Positions 17,667 through 28,477 of a stretch of DNA of 34,806 nucleotides are shown in pieces. How positions within the stretch are numbered: position 1 is the stretch's first letter; every line of letters starts with the position of its first letter. The position numbers were made by a program, and so were the translations under genes. Source of the DNA: Sulfurimonas sp. (GTDB taxonomy: Bacteria > Campylobacterota > Campylobacteria > Campylobacterales > Sulfurimonadaceae); the NCBI GenBank assembly GCA_030949945.1, contig JAUZRZ010000033.1, positions 1 to 34,806 of the forward strand, given 5' to 3'. Below the pieces are notes generated by a model. The model worked only from the letters and a program-made list of their open reading frames with translations. It ran no database searches and was not told the origin of the DNA.

Positions 17667-17713
17667 TCTACAAGTAAATCTTTACACTTTCTTTATACTT
17701 GTAGATATCTACG
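17667..17713. promoter_or_regulatory. Inverted repeat upstream of the molybdoenzyme operon, possible operator
   Basis: ATCTACAAGTA (17667-17677) and TACTTGTAGAT (17697-17707) form a perfect 11-bp inverted repeat with a 19-base spacer. The right arm overlaps the 12-bp palindrome GTAGATATCTAC (17702-17713). Two TATAAT boxes follow at 17762-17767 and 17790-17795, the second about 105 bases before the psrB start. An operator for a dimeric regulator is the natural reading, but no regulator gene is adjacent. Confidence 0.45.
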
Positions 17714-17789
17714 ATAAAACTACGCACTAATCAAAAAACAATCACAAACTTACAACAGATTTATAATTTCTTTAAGATAACTTAGATAA

Positions 17790-17795
17790 TATAAT
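17790..17795 (+). promoter_or_regulatory. Candidate -10 box for the molybdoenzyme operon
   Basis: TATAAT occurs here in an AT-rich setting, with another copy at 17762-17767. No convincing -35 box is present, which is usual for Campylobacterota promoters. The stretch 17637-17899 contains no gene that I can see. Confidence 0.4.
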
Positions 17796-17899
17796 AGCAC
17801 TAAGAAAGCCTCTATCTATTAATAGTAGGAACTTTTTTAATAAAATATGTAGTAGTTATAAATCTAAGTTAGCCTTAGTTGGCAAAAAAAGGAGAATAT

Positions 17900-18481
17900 A
17901 TGCAATTAGGTTTCCTAGTTGATTTACACCTGTGTATGGGTTGTAAAGGATGTGAAATCGCATGTAAAGTGGAGAATGAAGTTCCACTTAGTACATGGAG
18001 ATTACGTGTTAAGTATGTGGATGTGGGGACATTCCCAGAGACAAAGAGAACTTTTACCCCTTTAAGATGTAATCACTGTGAGAATGCTCCATGTGAGAGA
18101 ATTTGTCCAGTATCTGCTCTTCATTATCTTGATAATGGAATTGTAAATATTGATAAAGAACGTTGTATTGGTTGTGCAGGTTGTGTTATGGCTTGTCCTT
18201 ATGGAGCTATCTATATAGACCCACAAACACAAACAGCTGATAAATGTACATATTGTGCACACCGTATTGCTTCATCTATGATGCCAGCATGTGTTGTTGC
18301 TTGTCCAGTTGAAGCAAATATATTTGGTGATTTAGATGATGCAAGTCATCTAATATTTCTAAATATATCCAAGTAAATCAAGTCAAATGTTCAAGTACGT
18401 AAACCTGAGAAGGGAACTAATCCTCATCACTATTATGTAGGTGGTGGTAATGTAAGTCTTAATCCACTTAGCTTCTCATAG
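17900..18481 (+). CDS. Molybdoenzyme iron-sulfur subunit (PsrB/PhsB-like, two compensating frameshifts)
   Basis: The electron-transfer subunit between the catalytic and membrane subunits. The start is the ATG at 17900, with AAAAGGAG close upstream; an earlier TTG lacks support. Four cysteine clusters for [4Fe-4S] centres are visible: CMGCKGCEIAC, CNHCENAPCERIC, CIGCAGCVMACP and CTYC...CVVACP. The apparent end at 18376 is false. Around 18345-18395 two opposite indels garble about 15 residues (one reading gives SSNISKYI), and the original frame then resumes as VQVRKPEKGTNPHHYYVGGG with its stop at 18479-18481. Corrected length is 193 residues, typical of the family. Confidence 0.85.
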
Positions 18482-18541
18482 AGTTGATGGTTATTCACTA
18501 TTTAACAAAATAACAACACTTCCAGTTGGGGGACACCACTA

Positions 18542-19446
18542 ATGGCAGCACATGAAATTTTAGCAGCTACTAATGCTGTAGTAACTTTAGATGTAGCACT
18601 TCCTGGTATAGTTTGGCCATGGTTTGTTACTATGAATATGTGGGCAAAAAGTATTGGTACAGGTGTGATTTTTATGCTTTTTATACTTATTGAGAAATGC
18701 ACCCAGAATCAGCTAAGAAGTTAAGATTACATACTGCTGTTACAGCGTTTGTTTTCATAAATATCTTTTTATTATTTACTTTAGCTGATTTACACCAACC
18801 ATTTAGAATGTGGCATATCTTTTTCTATCCTCATTTAACTTCAGCGATTACTATTGGGTCGTTTATGGCATCAGCTTTCTTAGGTCTTTTAACACTTTTA
18901 GTGTTTTTAGCATGGAAAAAGCAAGATGAAACATACGATAAAGTGTTTTTATGGGTAACTATATTAGCTATCCCTGTTACTCTATATACTGCAGCATTAA
19001 TGGCTCAGTGTACGGCACGCGAACTATGGCAGATGCCAACAGAATCTGCACAAATGATTCTAGCAGCTACATTGTCTGGTTCTGCAGCGATGATTCTTTT
19101 AGGCGGCTCAAAACTTACTTATGAAGCAAAGCAGACTTTAGGTGTTGTTTTAGGATTAAGTGCATTGATGGCATTTATTATTTATATGTCTGAGTATATT
19201 TTTGGACCAATGAAAGCTGAAGAAGTTGCATTTACTTTAGAGTATATTAAAGGTGACGGACCATATACAGTAATGTTCTGGTTAGGTCAATGGATGACTT
19301 TTATTATACCAATGGTATTAATTGTATTAAGTAGAAGTTCAAAAAGCGAAGCTATTTTAAAATTAGCTGCGATATTAGCACTTGTGGGTCTATTCATGGT
19401 TAAACATGTATGGTTAATGATTCCACAGTTATTACCAATGAGTTAG
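18542..19446 (+). CDS. NrfD/PsrC-family membrane subunit (one frameshift)
   Basis: The quinone-interacting membrane anchor of the molybdoenzyme. The N-terminus MAAHEILAATNAVVTLDVAL runs into WPWFVTMNMWAKSIGTGVIF. One A is missing at about 18695-18697 (GAGAAATG should be GAGAAAATG), after which MHPESAKKLRLHTAV continues. Several long hydrophobic helices follow, with DLHQPFRMWHIFFYPHLTSAITIGS as the clearest family block. Corrected length is 301 residues. A GGGGGA stretch before the ATG may act as ribosome binding site. It lies 13 bases before the catalytic subunit gene. Confidence 0.85.
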
Positions 19447-19459
19447 GGAGAAACTATTA

Positions 19460-22400
19460 ATGTATTTACAAAGTAGAAGAACATTTTTAAAAGGTGCAGC
19501 ATTTAGTGTTGCTGGCGCCGCTATTGCAAAAGGGGTATTTACTGCTGATGCAATGGCTGAATCTATTGCAGAGAGTAAGTTTACTGATACTCCAGATTCA
19601 TTATCATTTTATCCTCCAATGGAAGAGTGGTCTGACTTTAAAGAGTTAGATGGTAATGACTGGAAACGTGGTGGTATTGAGCGTAAAGGTGTAAGAAGTG
19701 AAGCAAATCCAGATGGTATTGAAGTTAACGATTATGTTATCGTGCCAACTGCATGTTCAAACTGTGAGGCATCTTGTGGTTTAACAGCTTGGATTGATAA
19801 AAAAACTTTTACAGTTAAAAAGTATATGGGTAACCCACTACACCCAGCTTCTCGTGGTAGAAACTGTGCAAAAGGGTATGCAACTCAAAGTCAAATGTAT
19901 GATCCAGATCGTATTGCATTTCCACTTAAACGTGCTCCGGGTTCTGCTCGTGGTGAAGGAAAGTGGATACGTACTACTTGGGATGAGGCTATGACTACTA
20001 TCGGTAAAAAGATGGGAGATACATTAGCTGTAGGTGATGAGTTATCTAAAAAAAACTGTTATGTTTCATGTTGGTCGTCCAAATGAAAATGGTTTTACTG
20101 GTAAGGTTTGGCATACACTTGGTTGTGATGCATTTAACTCACATACAAACATCTGTTCTTCAGGTGGTCGTACACCAACTATTCAGTGGGCAAATGATGA
20201 TAGAACATCTCCGGATTGGGCTAATGCGAAGTTAATCTTTCTTAACTCTTCTCATGCGGCAGATGCTGGTCACTATTTCCAACAGTCAGCTTCATTTATC
20301 GCTGATGCTAGAGCAAAGGGTGCTAAACTTGTAGTTATGGATCCTCGTATGTCTAACTCAGCTGGTATGGCTGACCTTTGGATTGCTGCATGGCCTGGTA
20401 CTGAACCACTCATCTATCTCTACTTAACACAGAGAATTCTTAACGAAGGGAAAGTTGATCGTGACTTCGTGAAGAAGTGGATGAACTGGGAAGTTTTCTT
20501 AGATAATAAGAAGTACTTAAACTATATGGTTGAAAAAGGGTATATTTCTAAAGCTCCAACTAAAAATGATTTTGATGCATTCTTAGATACAATTCAAGAA
20601 CTTTACACACCTTATACTCTTGAGCATTGTGCTAAAGAGACTCATGTTCCTGCATATAAACTAGAAGAACTTTACGATATGTTCATCTGGGCTGGAACTT
20701 CTATATCTTCTTACTTCTGGCGTGCAGCAGCAGCTGGTAACCGTGGAGGTTGGATGAGTGGTCGTACAGGTTACTTACCAATTGCTCTTCGTGGTGCTAT
20801 TGGACCTGAAGGTGGAACATTCTTTCACCACTGGCATGTTATTTCTGTTGCTGGTAAAGGTGGTAGTTCAACTGTTGGACAAGGTAAACGTGGAGCTAAT
20901 ATTCCTAAAGTTGATGTTTACAATGAACTTTCATGGCCACCAGAATGGCCACTTTCAACTTATGAAATGTCATTTCTTTTACCTCACCTTTTAACAGATA
21001 CAGAGTGGCAGAAAAAATGGCAAGCTAAAGGACTTAATGTTCCTACAAAACTTGCTGTTTGGATTCCTCGTATGTATAACCCAGTTTGGATTAACCCGGA
21101 TGGTTTTAGATGGATTGAGACTATTAAAGATGAAACTAAAATGGAGCTTACATTCAACTTATCACCAACTTGGTCTGAGACTAACTGGTATGTTGATTAT
21201 ATTCTTCCTGTTGGTTTAGCTGGTGAGCGTCATGATCAACACTCAGAAGCTACTATGCCTGCTCGTTGGACATCTTTCCGTCAGCCTGTTATGCGTGTTG
21301 CTTTAGAAAAAGCTGGATGGAAACCTAAAAACCCTGCTCGTGCTACTCTTGAAGCACATATTAAAGCGGGTCTTGGTGAAGTTTGGGAAGAGAATGAGTT
21401 CTGGTTTGATATGTGTGTTAACTACATCGATCCAACTGGTAAACTTGGTATCAAAAAAATGTGGGAATCTAAAAAGAACCCAGGTAAACCAGTTACTATT
21501 TCTGAGTGGTATGATGCTGCATTTGGTGATAACTTACCAAATCTTAAAGCAACTGCAACTGCAGATGCAAGATACAAAGATAAAGAGTATCCAGTTTATG
21601 AATATATGAGAGATCATGGTGCTTGGTTAGAAGAGAATAAAATCTACTCTGCACAAGAACGTGAGCTTAAAGATGATGGTAAAAACTACATCGCTCATGG
21701 TCATAAGTATGATAAAGATGAAGTACACACTGATAAACGCACAGGTGTTATGTCAGTTGAACATCATGGTAAGAAAAAATCTATTGGTATTGAGATAGAT
21801 GGTAAGAAAATGGAAGGTTTTTGCAACATTAGACAAAAAACTTGACTTCTTCTGTGAGTGGTTTGCAGATGATTGGAAATGGCCAGAGTATGCTATTCCT
21901 TTTTATCCAAGAACGCCAGAAGAGAAAAAGGCTATGCCAGAGATTGTATCGCATGTAGATCACTCTTATATGACTGAGAAAAACTCTTATGCACTAAATA
22001 CTGTTTTCCGTCTGCCATATAATATCCATACACGTTCAGGTAACTCTAAACACCTTATGGAAATCTCACAAAATCATGACCCTATCTGGATTTCAACTCC
22101 AGATGCTGCTCGTCAAGGTTTTAAACGTGGTGATTCTATCCGTGTTAATATCACAGATAGTGTAACTGGTCTCTCTTCAGGTTACTTTGTAGCTATGGCT
22201 GTACCAACTGAGGGTGTTCTTCCCGGAACTCTTGCTTGTTCTCACCATGGTGGTAGATGGAAACTTGTAAACTCAATCACTATACCTAACGGTGTAACTG
22301 ATGGTAAAGTTGATTCTCAACCAATAGCTAGAAATATGAATGATTCTAAATTTATGGCTCATTCTCCTGAAAATGTTGGTACAAAAGCTGGTCAAATCAA

Positions 22401-22854
22401 AATCGAAGATTATGATGGAACTAGTGGTATGAATAGCTTTGGTGTTCCAGTTGCAGAGATGCAAATGGATGGAAAAGTTGGTAAACTTAAATATGTTGAA
22501 GGTTTAAAACCTTTTGAGACTGATAGATTTGCTGATTATAACCGTGATAGTGGAAATATTTGGTGGGATGGTCTTAGTGGTTCATGGCAAAATGCTGTAG
22601 CTGCAGCTCATCCAGATCCAATTTCTGGTATGCACTGTTGGCACCAGAAAGTTATTTTAGAGCCTGCTCAACCAGGTGATAAGATTGGTGATATTCAAGT
22701 TAACTATGAAAATAACTTTAAGATTTACCAAGGGTGGAGAGATCAACTTACTCGTCCTCTTAACTCTAGCGATAAACTACGTCGTCCTCAGCATATTAAG
22801 CGCCCATGGGTGCCTTTATCTGATAAAGCATATGCAGTTAATATCAAAGACTAG
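19460..22854 (+). CDS. Tat-exported molybdopterin oxidoreductase catalytic subunit (two frameshifts)
   Basis: A DMSO-reductase-superfamily catalytic subunit facing the periplasm. The Tat signal is SRRTFLK at 5-11, and the [4Fe-4S] ligands are C99, C102, C106 and C136. An extra A in the A8 run at 20048-20055 breaks the frame; with seven A it continues TVMFHVGRPNENGF and reaches HTNICSSGGR, whose cysteine (about 232) is the likely Mo ligand. An extra T at about 21822 is the second break (GGTTTTTGC should be GGTTTTGC), giving MEGFATLDKKLDFF. Corrected length is about 1130 residues, well above PsrA/PhsA (about 760). Substrate (polysulfide, thiosulfate, sulfite or other) is not determined. Confidence 0.82.
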
Positions 22855-22884
22855 TTCTTTGATGTTTCTGATGTTACAATAATA

Positions 22885-22899
22885 AGAGAGTTTCTCTCT
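22885..22899 (+). terminator. Short hairpin after the molybdoenzyme operon
   Basis: AGAGAG-TTT-CTCTCT forms a 6-bp stem, followed after ATATAAAC by a T run. It lies 30 bases after the operon's last stop and before the convergent gene, so it is a plausible weak terminator. Confidence 0.4.
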
Positions 22900-22932
22900 A
22901 TATAAACTTTTTTACTTTTTTAATTATCTTCA

Positions 22933-23430
22933 TTAAAAAGAAACCCACAACATTCTTATAAATAATCCAAAACTGCTTGTGTAACCAACCTCTGAAAATA
23001 TTAATTTTTGATTTTTATCATAAATAAGTGTAGTCGGAAAAACTTTAACATTTAAATTATTTGAAATTTTATTTGAATTGTCATTAATGACTCTATACTC
23101 TAAGTTATGCTCTTGCAAATATTTATGTATCTCATAGTCAGTTCCAGAACCTACAGCAACTGTAATAACCTCATAGTACTTTGAGATTCTATTTATATTA
23201 TCTGCTTCTAGTTTGCATACAGGACACCATGTTGCCCATACATGTAGCAATAGAGGTTTATCTCTCTTTGGAGTATAAAGAGTATTGTCAATGAGTTTTG
23301 TGGGTTGTAAGCTTAGGTTAGCGTGGTTGAGTTCTTGTGCTTTATAGAGACTTACTCCATTTGCAAATATAGTAATAAAGAGAGTAAAAAAGAGGAGTTC
23401 TTTGAAGTAGTGTTTTATCTTTTGTAACAT
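22933..23430 (-). CDS. TlpA/ScsD-like membrane-anchored thiol-disulfide protein
   Basis: An exported thioredoxin-family protein of 165 residues. A hydrophobic N-terminal segment (about 11-26) acts as signal or anchor. The redox motif is CPVC (C69, C72) in LLHVWATWCPVCKLE and the cis-proline is P132 in VFPTTL. The WATWCPVCKLE block is typical of TlpA/ResA/ScsD proteins, which reduce periplasmic disulfides in cytochrome maturation or stress defence. It is convergent with the molybdoenzyme operon and stands alone downstream of dnaK. The partner is unknown. The frame is intact. Confidence 0.85.
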   Translation of the reverse strand: MLQKIKHYFKELLFFTLFITIFANGVSLYKAQELNHANLSLQPTKLIDNTLYTPKRDKPLLLHVWATWCPVCKLEADNINRISKYYEVITVAVGSGTDYEIHKYLQEHNLEYRVINDNSNKISNNLNVKVFPTTLIYDKNQKLIFSEVGYTSSFGLFIRMLWVSF

Positions 23431-23480
23431 AGAGATACCTTTATAAGTGTATCTCTATATTGTACTAAAAGAAAGTTAAA

Positions 23481-25369
23481 TTATTCGATTTCAGCGTCTA
23501 TAACGTCTTCGTCTTCCTTCTTTTTCTTAGCATCAGCTTCCGCTTTTTCAGGGTCTTGCTCTTTTTTGTACATCTCTTCTGCCATTTTATGTGCAGCTTC
23601 TGTAAGAGTTTTTACTTTCTCTTCGATTTGCTCTTTAGTTGCAGCTTCATCTTTGAGAACATCTTTAAGTTCAACTATTGCAGCTTCAATTTTCGCTTTT
23701 TCTTCTGCATCTAGGTTTTCACCCATTTCAGTCATTGACTTTTCAGTTTGAACAATAAGTGCATCCGCTTGATTTTTAAGATCAACTAACTCTTTTCTCT
23801 CAGTGTCAGCAGCTTTATTCTCTTCTGCATCTTGAATCATTTTGTTAATCTCTTCTTCACTAAGTCCAGATGATCCAGAGATTGTGATTGACTGAGACTT
23901 ACCAGTACCTTTGTCAGTTGAGCTAACAGTTAATATACCATTTGCATCGATGTCAAAAGTTACCTCAATTTGTGGTACACCACGTGGTGCTGCTGGAATG
24001 TCACCGAGTTCAAAAAGACCAAGAGATTTATTATCTTTCATAAACTCACGCTCACCTTGACCAACAGAGATACTTACAGCTGGTTGGTTATCTTCAGCAG
24101 TTGAGAATATTTGAGATTTTTTAACAGGAATAGTAGTTCCTTTCTCAATAATCTTAGTCATAACACCACCTAAGAGTCTCGATACCAAGGCTTAATGGAG
24201 TAACATCTAAAAGAAGAACATCTTTAACATCTCCTCTTAAAACACCACCTTGAATAGCAGCACCTGCAGCTACAACTTCATCAGGGATTTACACCCTTAT
24301 TTAAGTCTTTACCACCGAAGAATTTTGAAACTGCCTCTTGTGCCATTGGAACACGAGTTGATCCACCAACCATAATAATCTCTTTAATATCGCCATTTTC
24401 TAAATCTGACTCTTTCATAGCAGTTTTGATATGGTCAATAGTCTCATCAATTAAACCTGCAATCATTCCCTCAAATTTAGCACGAGTAAGTTTTACAACT
24501 AAGTGTTGTGGTCCAGCTTCTGTCATTGTAATAAATGGTAAGTTAATTTCAGTTTCAGTTGCAGAACTTAACTCTTTTTTAGCTACTTCAGCAGAATCTT
24601 TAAGACGCTGAAGAGCCATCTTGTCATTTTTAAGCTCAATTCCATGAGAGTTTTTAAACTCATCATTTAAGAAGTCAACGATTTTATTATCAAAATCATC
24701 ACCACCTAAGAAAGCATTACCATCAGTTGAGAGAACTTCAAATGTACCATCAGAAATTTCTAAAACAGTAACATCAAATGTTCCACCACCAAGGTCATAA
24801 ACAAGTACATTTTCTTCAGCTTTTGACTCTAAACCATAAGCAAGTGCAGAAGCAGTTGGCTCATTAATAATACGAAGAACATTAAGTCCTGCGATTGTAC
24901 CAGCATCTTTAGTTGCCTTACGTTGTGCATCATTAAAGTATGCAGGTACTGTAATAACTGCATCCGTTACAGTTGAACCGATGTAAGCCTCAGCATCCTC
25001 TTTTAGTTTTGTAAGAATTTTAGCTGAAATCTCTTGTGGAGTGTAAACTTTACCAGCTACATCAACACAAGCAGCACCATCTTTCTCTACTATATTGTAA
25101 GTTACTTTATCGTGAGCTGCTTTTGCATTCTCCTCATTCATCATAAGACCCATAATTCTCTTGATTGAAGAGATAGTCTTTTCAGGGTTTGTAATTGCTT
25201 GACGTTTTGCTGGGTCTCCAATTAAAACATCACCTTTATCTGTAAATGCTACTACTGATGGAGTTGTATTTTTACCCTCTGCATTTGGGATGATTTTCGC
25301 TTCACCACCCTCATAAACTGCTACACATGAATTTGTTGTTCCTAAATCTATACCTATTACTTTACTCAT
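23481..25369 (-). CDS. dnaK: Chaperone DnaK, Hsp70 (two frameshifts)
   Basis: The ATP-driven Hsp70 that works with GrpE and DnaJ. The nucleotide domain begins [20 protein letters not shown] and holds the second phosphate loop [15 protein letters not shown]. An extra C near 24287-24290 and an extra A near 24176 separate three blocks. Removing them restores [20 protein letters not shown] and [20 protein letters not shown], both highly conserved. The substrate-binding domain and an acidic tail ([15 protein letters not shown]) follow. Corrected length is 628 residues, normal. It follows grpE by 98 bases. DnaK is nearly always needed, so the breaks are probably errors. Confidence 0.94.
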
Positions 25370-25467
25370 ATTATTATCCTTTTATTTTTTAATCTATTAT
25401 TTTATTTTTAAAACAGTGTAAGTATATACTCTTTTAAAATTTTGTTGTGCTACCTAAGTAGCAAAAA

Positions 25468-26019
25468 TTAATTTGCTACAACTACCATCGCTTCACGTAG
25501 TGGACGATTTTTATATTTATAACCAGTTTGAAAAGTTTGAACTATCTGTCCAGACTCTACTTCATCACTATCAACTGCTTGAATTGCATTGTGAATATTT
25601 GGATCAAATGGCTCATCATGTGCTACTTGTGTAACACCATGTTTATCGAGTTGTGTCAAAAAAGACTTATGTGTCAGTTCAATTCCCTCTTTAAGTTTAT
25701 CAAATAGTTCCGCCTTGTCAGCATCACTCTCAATAGACTTCATAGCACCATCAAGGGCATCAAGAACAGGTATCATATCTTTTGCAAATTTTTCATTCGC
25801 ATACTCAACTGCTGTATATTTTTCACGTTCAAGTCGTTTTTTGATATTATCAAAATCTGCATGAACACGAGCATATTTGTCTTTTAGTGCAATTAGTTCA
25901 GTTTCTAAAAGTTCAAACTCATTTTCAACTGCTTCAGCTTCTGCCTCAGCCTCTTCATTTTCTGTGACTATTTCCTCATTATTTTGAGGATTGTCATCTT
26001 GTAATTCTTCTTTAGACAT
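25468..26019 (-). CDS. grpE: Nucleotide exchange factor GrpE
   Basis: This releases ADP from DnaK. I place the start at the ATG at 26017-26019, because a strong AAGGAG site lies just upstream and the next residues are MSKEELQDDNPQNNEE. An upstream in-frame ATG would add residues read through the promoter. The acidic N-terminus is followed by a long helix (ELETELIALKDKYARVHADF) with the family signature around DNIKKRLEREK. The C-terminal beta domain has FDPNIHNAIQ and VVQTFQTGYKYKNRPLREAMV-like sequence. Length 183. hrcA, often upstream of grpE in this phylum, is absent here. Confidence 0.93.
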   Translation of the reverse strand: MSKEELQDDNPQNNEEIVTENEEAEAEAEAVENEFELLETELIALKDKYARVHADFDNIKKRLEREKYTAVEYANEKFAKDMIPVLDALDGAMKSIESDADKAELFDKLKEGIELTHKSFLTQLDKHGVTQVAHDEPFDPNIHNAIQAVDSDEVESGQIVQTFQTGYKYKNRPLREAMVVVAN

Positions 26020-26053
26020 TGTAAATAGCTCCTTCAATTTAAAAGATAGAGTT

Positions 26054-26082
26054 ATTATACATATTGAGTGTAACAATGTCAA
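26054..26082 (-). promoter_or_regulatory. Consensus sigma70 promoter for grpE-dnaK
   Basis: On the minus strand TTGACA (26077-26082) and TATAAT (26054-26059) are separated by exactly 17 bases. Both hexamers are perfect matches to consensus, which is unusual in this window. The box lies 35 bases before the grpE start. Confidence 0.75.
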
Positions 26083-26108
26083 GTAAAGTCTTACATTTCT
26101 GAGTAAGA

Positions 26109-26135
26109 ATACTTGAGTCTATAGCTATCAAGTAT
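26109..26135. promoter_or_regulatory. HAIR-like inverted repeat upstream of the grpE promoter
   Basis: ATACTTGA (26109-26116) and TCAAGTAT (26128-26135) are perfect inverted arms with an 11-base spacer. Read as CTTGAGT-N7-TATCAAG it matches the HspR operator (CTTGAGT-N7-ACTCAAG) at 12 of 14 positions. It sits 27 bases upstream of the -35 box of grpE and also upstream of the divergent gene at 26221. HspR control of dnaK is known in Helicobacter and Campylobacter; its action here is inferred. Confidence 0.5.
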
Positions 26136-26220
26136 AAAACTTATTTTACAAAATAGTGCTTTAAGGAGAGTGAATAAAAAACCTATGTATAATATATTTA
26201 AATAATTACTAGGTTTTAAT

Positions 26221-27941
26221 ATGAATGATGAACTGATATTTGCTCCTGAGGAGATAGAAGATACACAGCAAGCTTATGAACCATATAAGGTTGCAATAAT
26301 TGATGATGACAATGAAGTTCATGCATTTACAAAACTAGCGTTAAAATCTTTTACATATAACAATAGAAAAATAGAATTTATCTCTATGTATAGTGAAAAA
26401 GAAGCAAGAGAAGTATTAGCTCTTCATGATGATATTGCAGTAATTTTACTAGATGTTGTGATGGAGACAAATAGCTCAGGTTTAGATATTGCTATGTATA
26501 TTAGAGATAGTTTAAATAATGAAATGAGTAGAATTATTATAAGAACAGGACAACCTGGTGAAGCTCCTGAACGATATGTTATTGATAATTATGATATTAA
26601 TGATTATAAAGAAAAAACAGAGCTGACTACTGACAAACTCTATACTACAATTCGAACAGCATTAGTAGCAATATACACAAATTACAGAACTAATGAATAA
26701 AAAAAATGAAATTTATACTCTACTTGTTACAGATAAACTTTACATCTTTACCTAATAGAACACAGTTGAACTATGACTTGGATTCCAAAAAACCACACAC
26801 ATTAATGCTTATTGATATTGATAGATTCTCACTTTTAAATGATGCATATGGATTTGATGTTGGCGATCAGGTTTTAATACATATGGGGCAAGTTTTATCA
26901 AAAGTATTAAGACGAGGTATGACAATATATAGACTCGAGTCTGACTTATTTGCAATTTTAGTAGCAGTCACTCATTTGATACAGATTTATTAGAAGATGA
27001 GGTCTCAACTATTAAATCATTTCTTGATAACTCACCTTTTGAAGATTAGCGAACTATTCACTTATATATTAGTGTGAGCATAGGAATAGTAAATTACCAA
27101 CTCGGTAACATTATTCAAAAAGCAGAACTTGCATTAAGAAAAGCGAGAGAGGTTTCACGTAATAGGGTTGAGTATTATGATGAGTCAAGAGATTATCTCT
27201 CCTTTATAGAAGAGAATAACTTTTGGACAGCAAGAATAGCTAAGGCTCTTCAGAAATGATGATATTTTAGTCTACTTTCAGCCAATCGTAAGAGTGCAAG
27301 ACAGGTGAAATCTTTAAGTATGAGGCTTTGGTGCGTTTAAGACACATGAGGGTAAAATATACTCTCCCTTTCATTTTTTGCATACAGCTCGTTATTCTGG
27401 GTATTTACATCTGATTACTCAAAGAGTTTTTCAAAGAAGTTGTCAGGTCTTTGAAAATAATGATTTAATATTTTCGGTAAATATTACAGATCATGATTTA
27501 GCAGAAAAAGATTTTATAAAATTTATTACTGAGACTTCAAAAAAATATAATATTAGTAGCAAGCGAATCGTATTTGAAATTCTTGAAGAAACAAGTATGA
27601 ATGGGAATGTTCTTGCAACAGAGAACTTAAGTAAACTAACAGACTTAGGCTACTCTTTGAGTATAGATGATTTTGGTGCAGAGTGTTCTAACTTCTCACA
27701 ACTTGGAAAACATAACTATGAAAGCATTAAGATTGATGGTGCATTTTATTAAAGATATTGCCTCAGATAAAACTTCTCAAATAATAACAGAGTCTATTCT
27801 TTTCTTTACAAAAAAGTAGGTTTTAAAACTATTGCTGAATATGTACACTCTAAGGAAGTGTACGAAATCATTAAAGAATTGGGTGTAGATTATGCACAGG
27901 GTTACTATCTCGGTGAACCAAAACCTGAGTTAATAGAATAA
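26221..27941 (+). pseudogene. Receiver-GGDEF-EAL signalling protein, broken by about nine lesions
   Basis: The intact N-terminus (26221-26700) is a receiver domain: KVAIIDDDNEVHAFTKLA, the phospho-acceptor in ILLDVVMETNSSGLDI, and IRTGQPGEAPERYVIDNYDI. A GGDEF domain follows (TSLPNRTQLNYDL, LMLIDIDRFSLLND), but the GGDEF motif itself is ESDLF, so cyclase activity is unlikely. The EAL domain is readable across frames: YEALVRL, FEILEETS, SIDDFG, IKIDGAF and AQGYYLGEP, with most catalytic residues of a c-di-GMP phosphodiesterase. Breaks lie near 26700, 26733, 26965, 27256, 27302, 27345, 27748 and 27815, plus an in-frame TAG at 27047-27049. It pairs with the kinase downstream. Confidence 0.8.
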
Positions 27942-27949
27942 AGAGTCTT

Positions 27950-28477
27950 ATGAAAAATTTATTTTATCTTTTATTTTTGATTTTCTTCACAACACTTTAC
28001 TTATGCAAATGAGAAGAAGATACTTTAAAGGTGTTATATTAAATAGAATCAGTCAGTTAATTACATATAAAGCAGGAAAAGAAGAATTTGAAATATGTAT
28101 ATATAAAGATGATACTATGTACGATGCCTTTGAAAAACTTTATAAAAATAAACTTTATAAAAAAGTATCAATCAGAGTCGTTGGCATTAACAATAAAGAA
28201 ATTTTCTGATAGTTGTGATATATTTTACTCTGCAATGGTAGATGAGAATTTACTAAAAAAGATAAATAATAATCCCTTAAACTATACACTGTATGTATGT
28301 GACACAGTTGATAAACTATATCTTGGTTTTGTAATGGCACTCTATATACAAGAAAAGAAAATAAAAATTGCTATAAATCAAGAAGCTTTACTCAAAACAG
28401 AGTTAAGTGTAGACTATAGATTGCTCAAAGCAGCTACACAAATCATCAACCCAGTAGAGAAAAGTAATGCATTTTAG
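27950..28477 (+). pseudogene. YfiR-like (DUF4154) periplasmic protein, frameshifted
   Basis: It starts at the ATG at 27950 with a signal peptide (MKNLFYLLFLIFFTTLYL). The body resembles YfiR: an early ILNRISQLITYKAGKEEFEICIYKDD segment, a SDSCDIFYSA block corresponding to the family's CDILFIS, and the final helix region YIQEKKIKIAINQEALLKTE followed by LLKAATQI. Frameshifts fall near 27998-28015 and 28170-28205. YfiR usually restrains a partner kinase or cyclase from the periplasm. The last 11 bases overlap the kinase start, so the two form one unit. The family call is from pattern recognition. Confidence 0.65.

Noticed and set aside
20758..21609. Extra plus-strand frames inside the molybdoenzyme catalytic gene
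   Set aside because: They are shifted readings of a conserved coding region with leucine-rich, low-information products.
24189..24280. A true gap or intein-like insertion in dnaK
   Set aside because: The bases between the two halves read as conserved DnaK sequence in a third frame, so two one-base indels explain the break.
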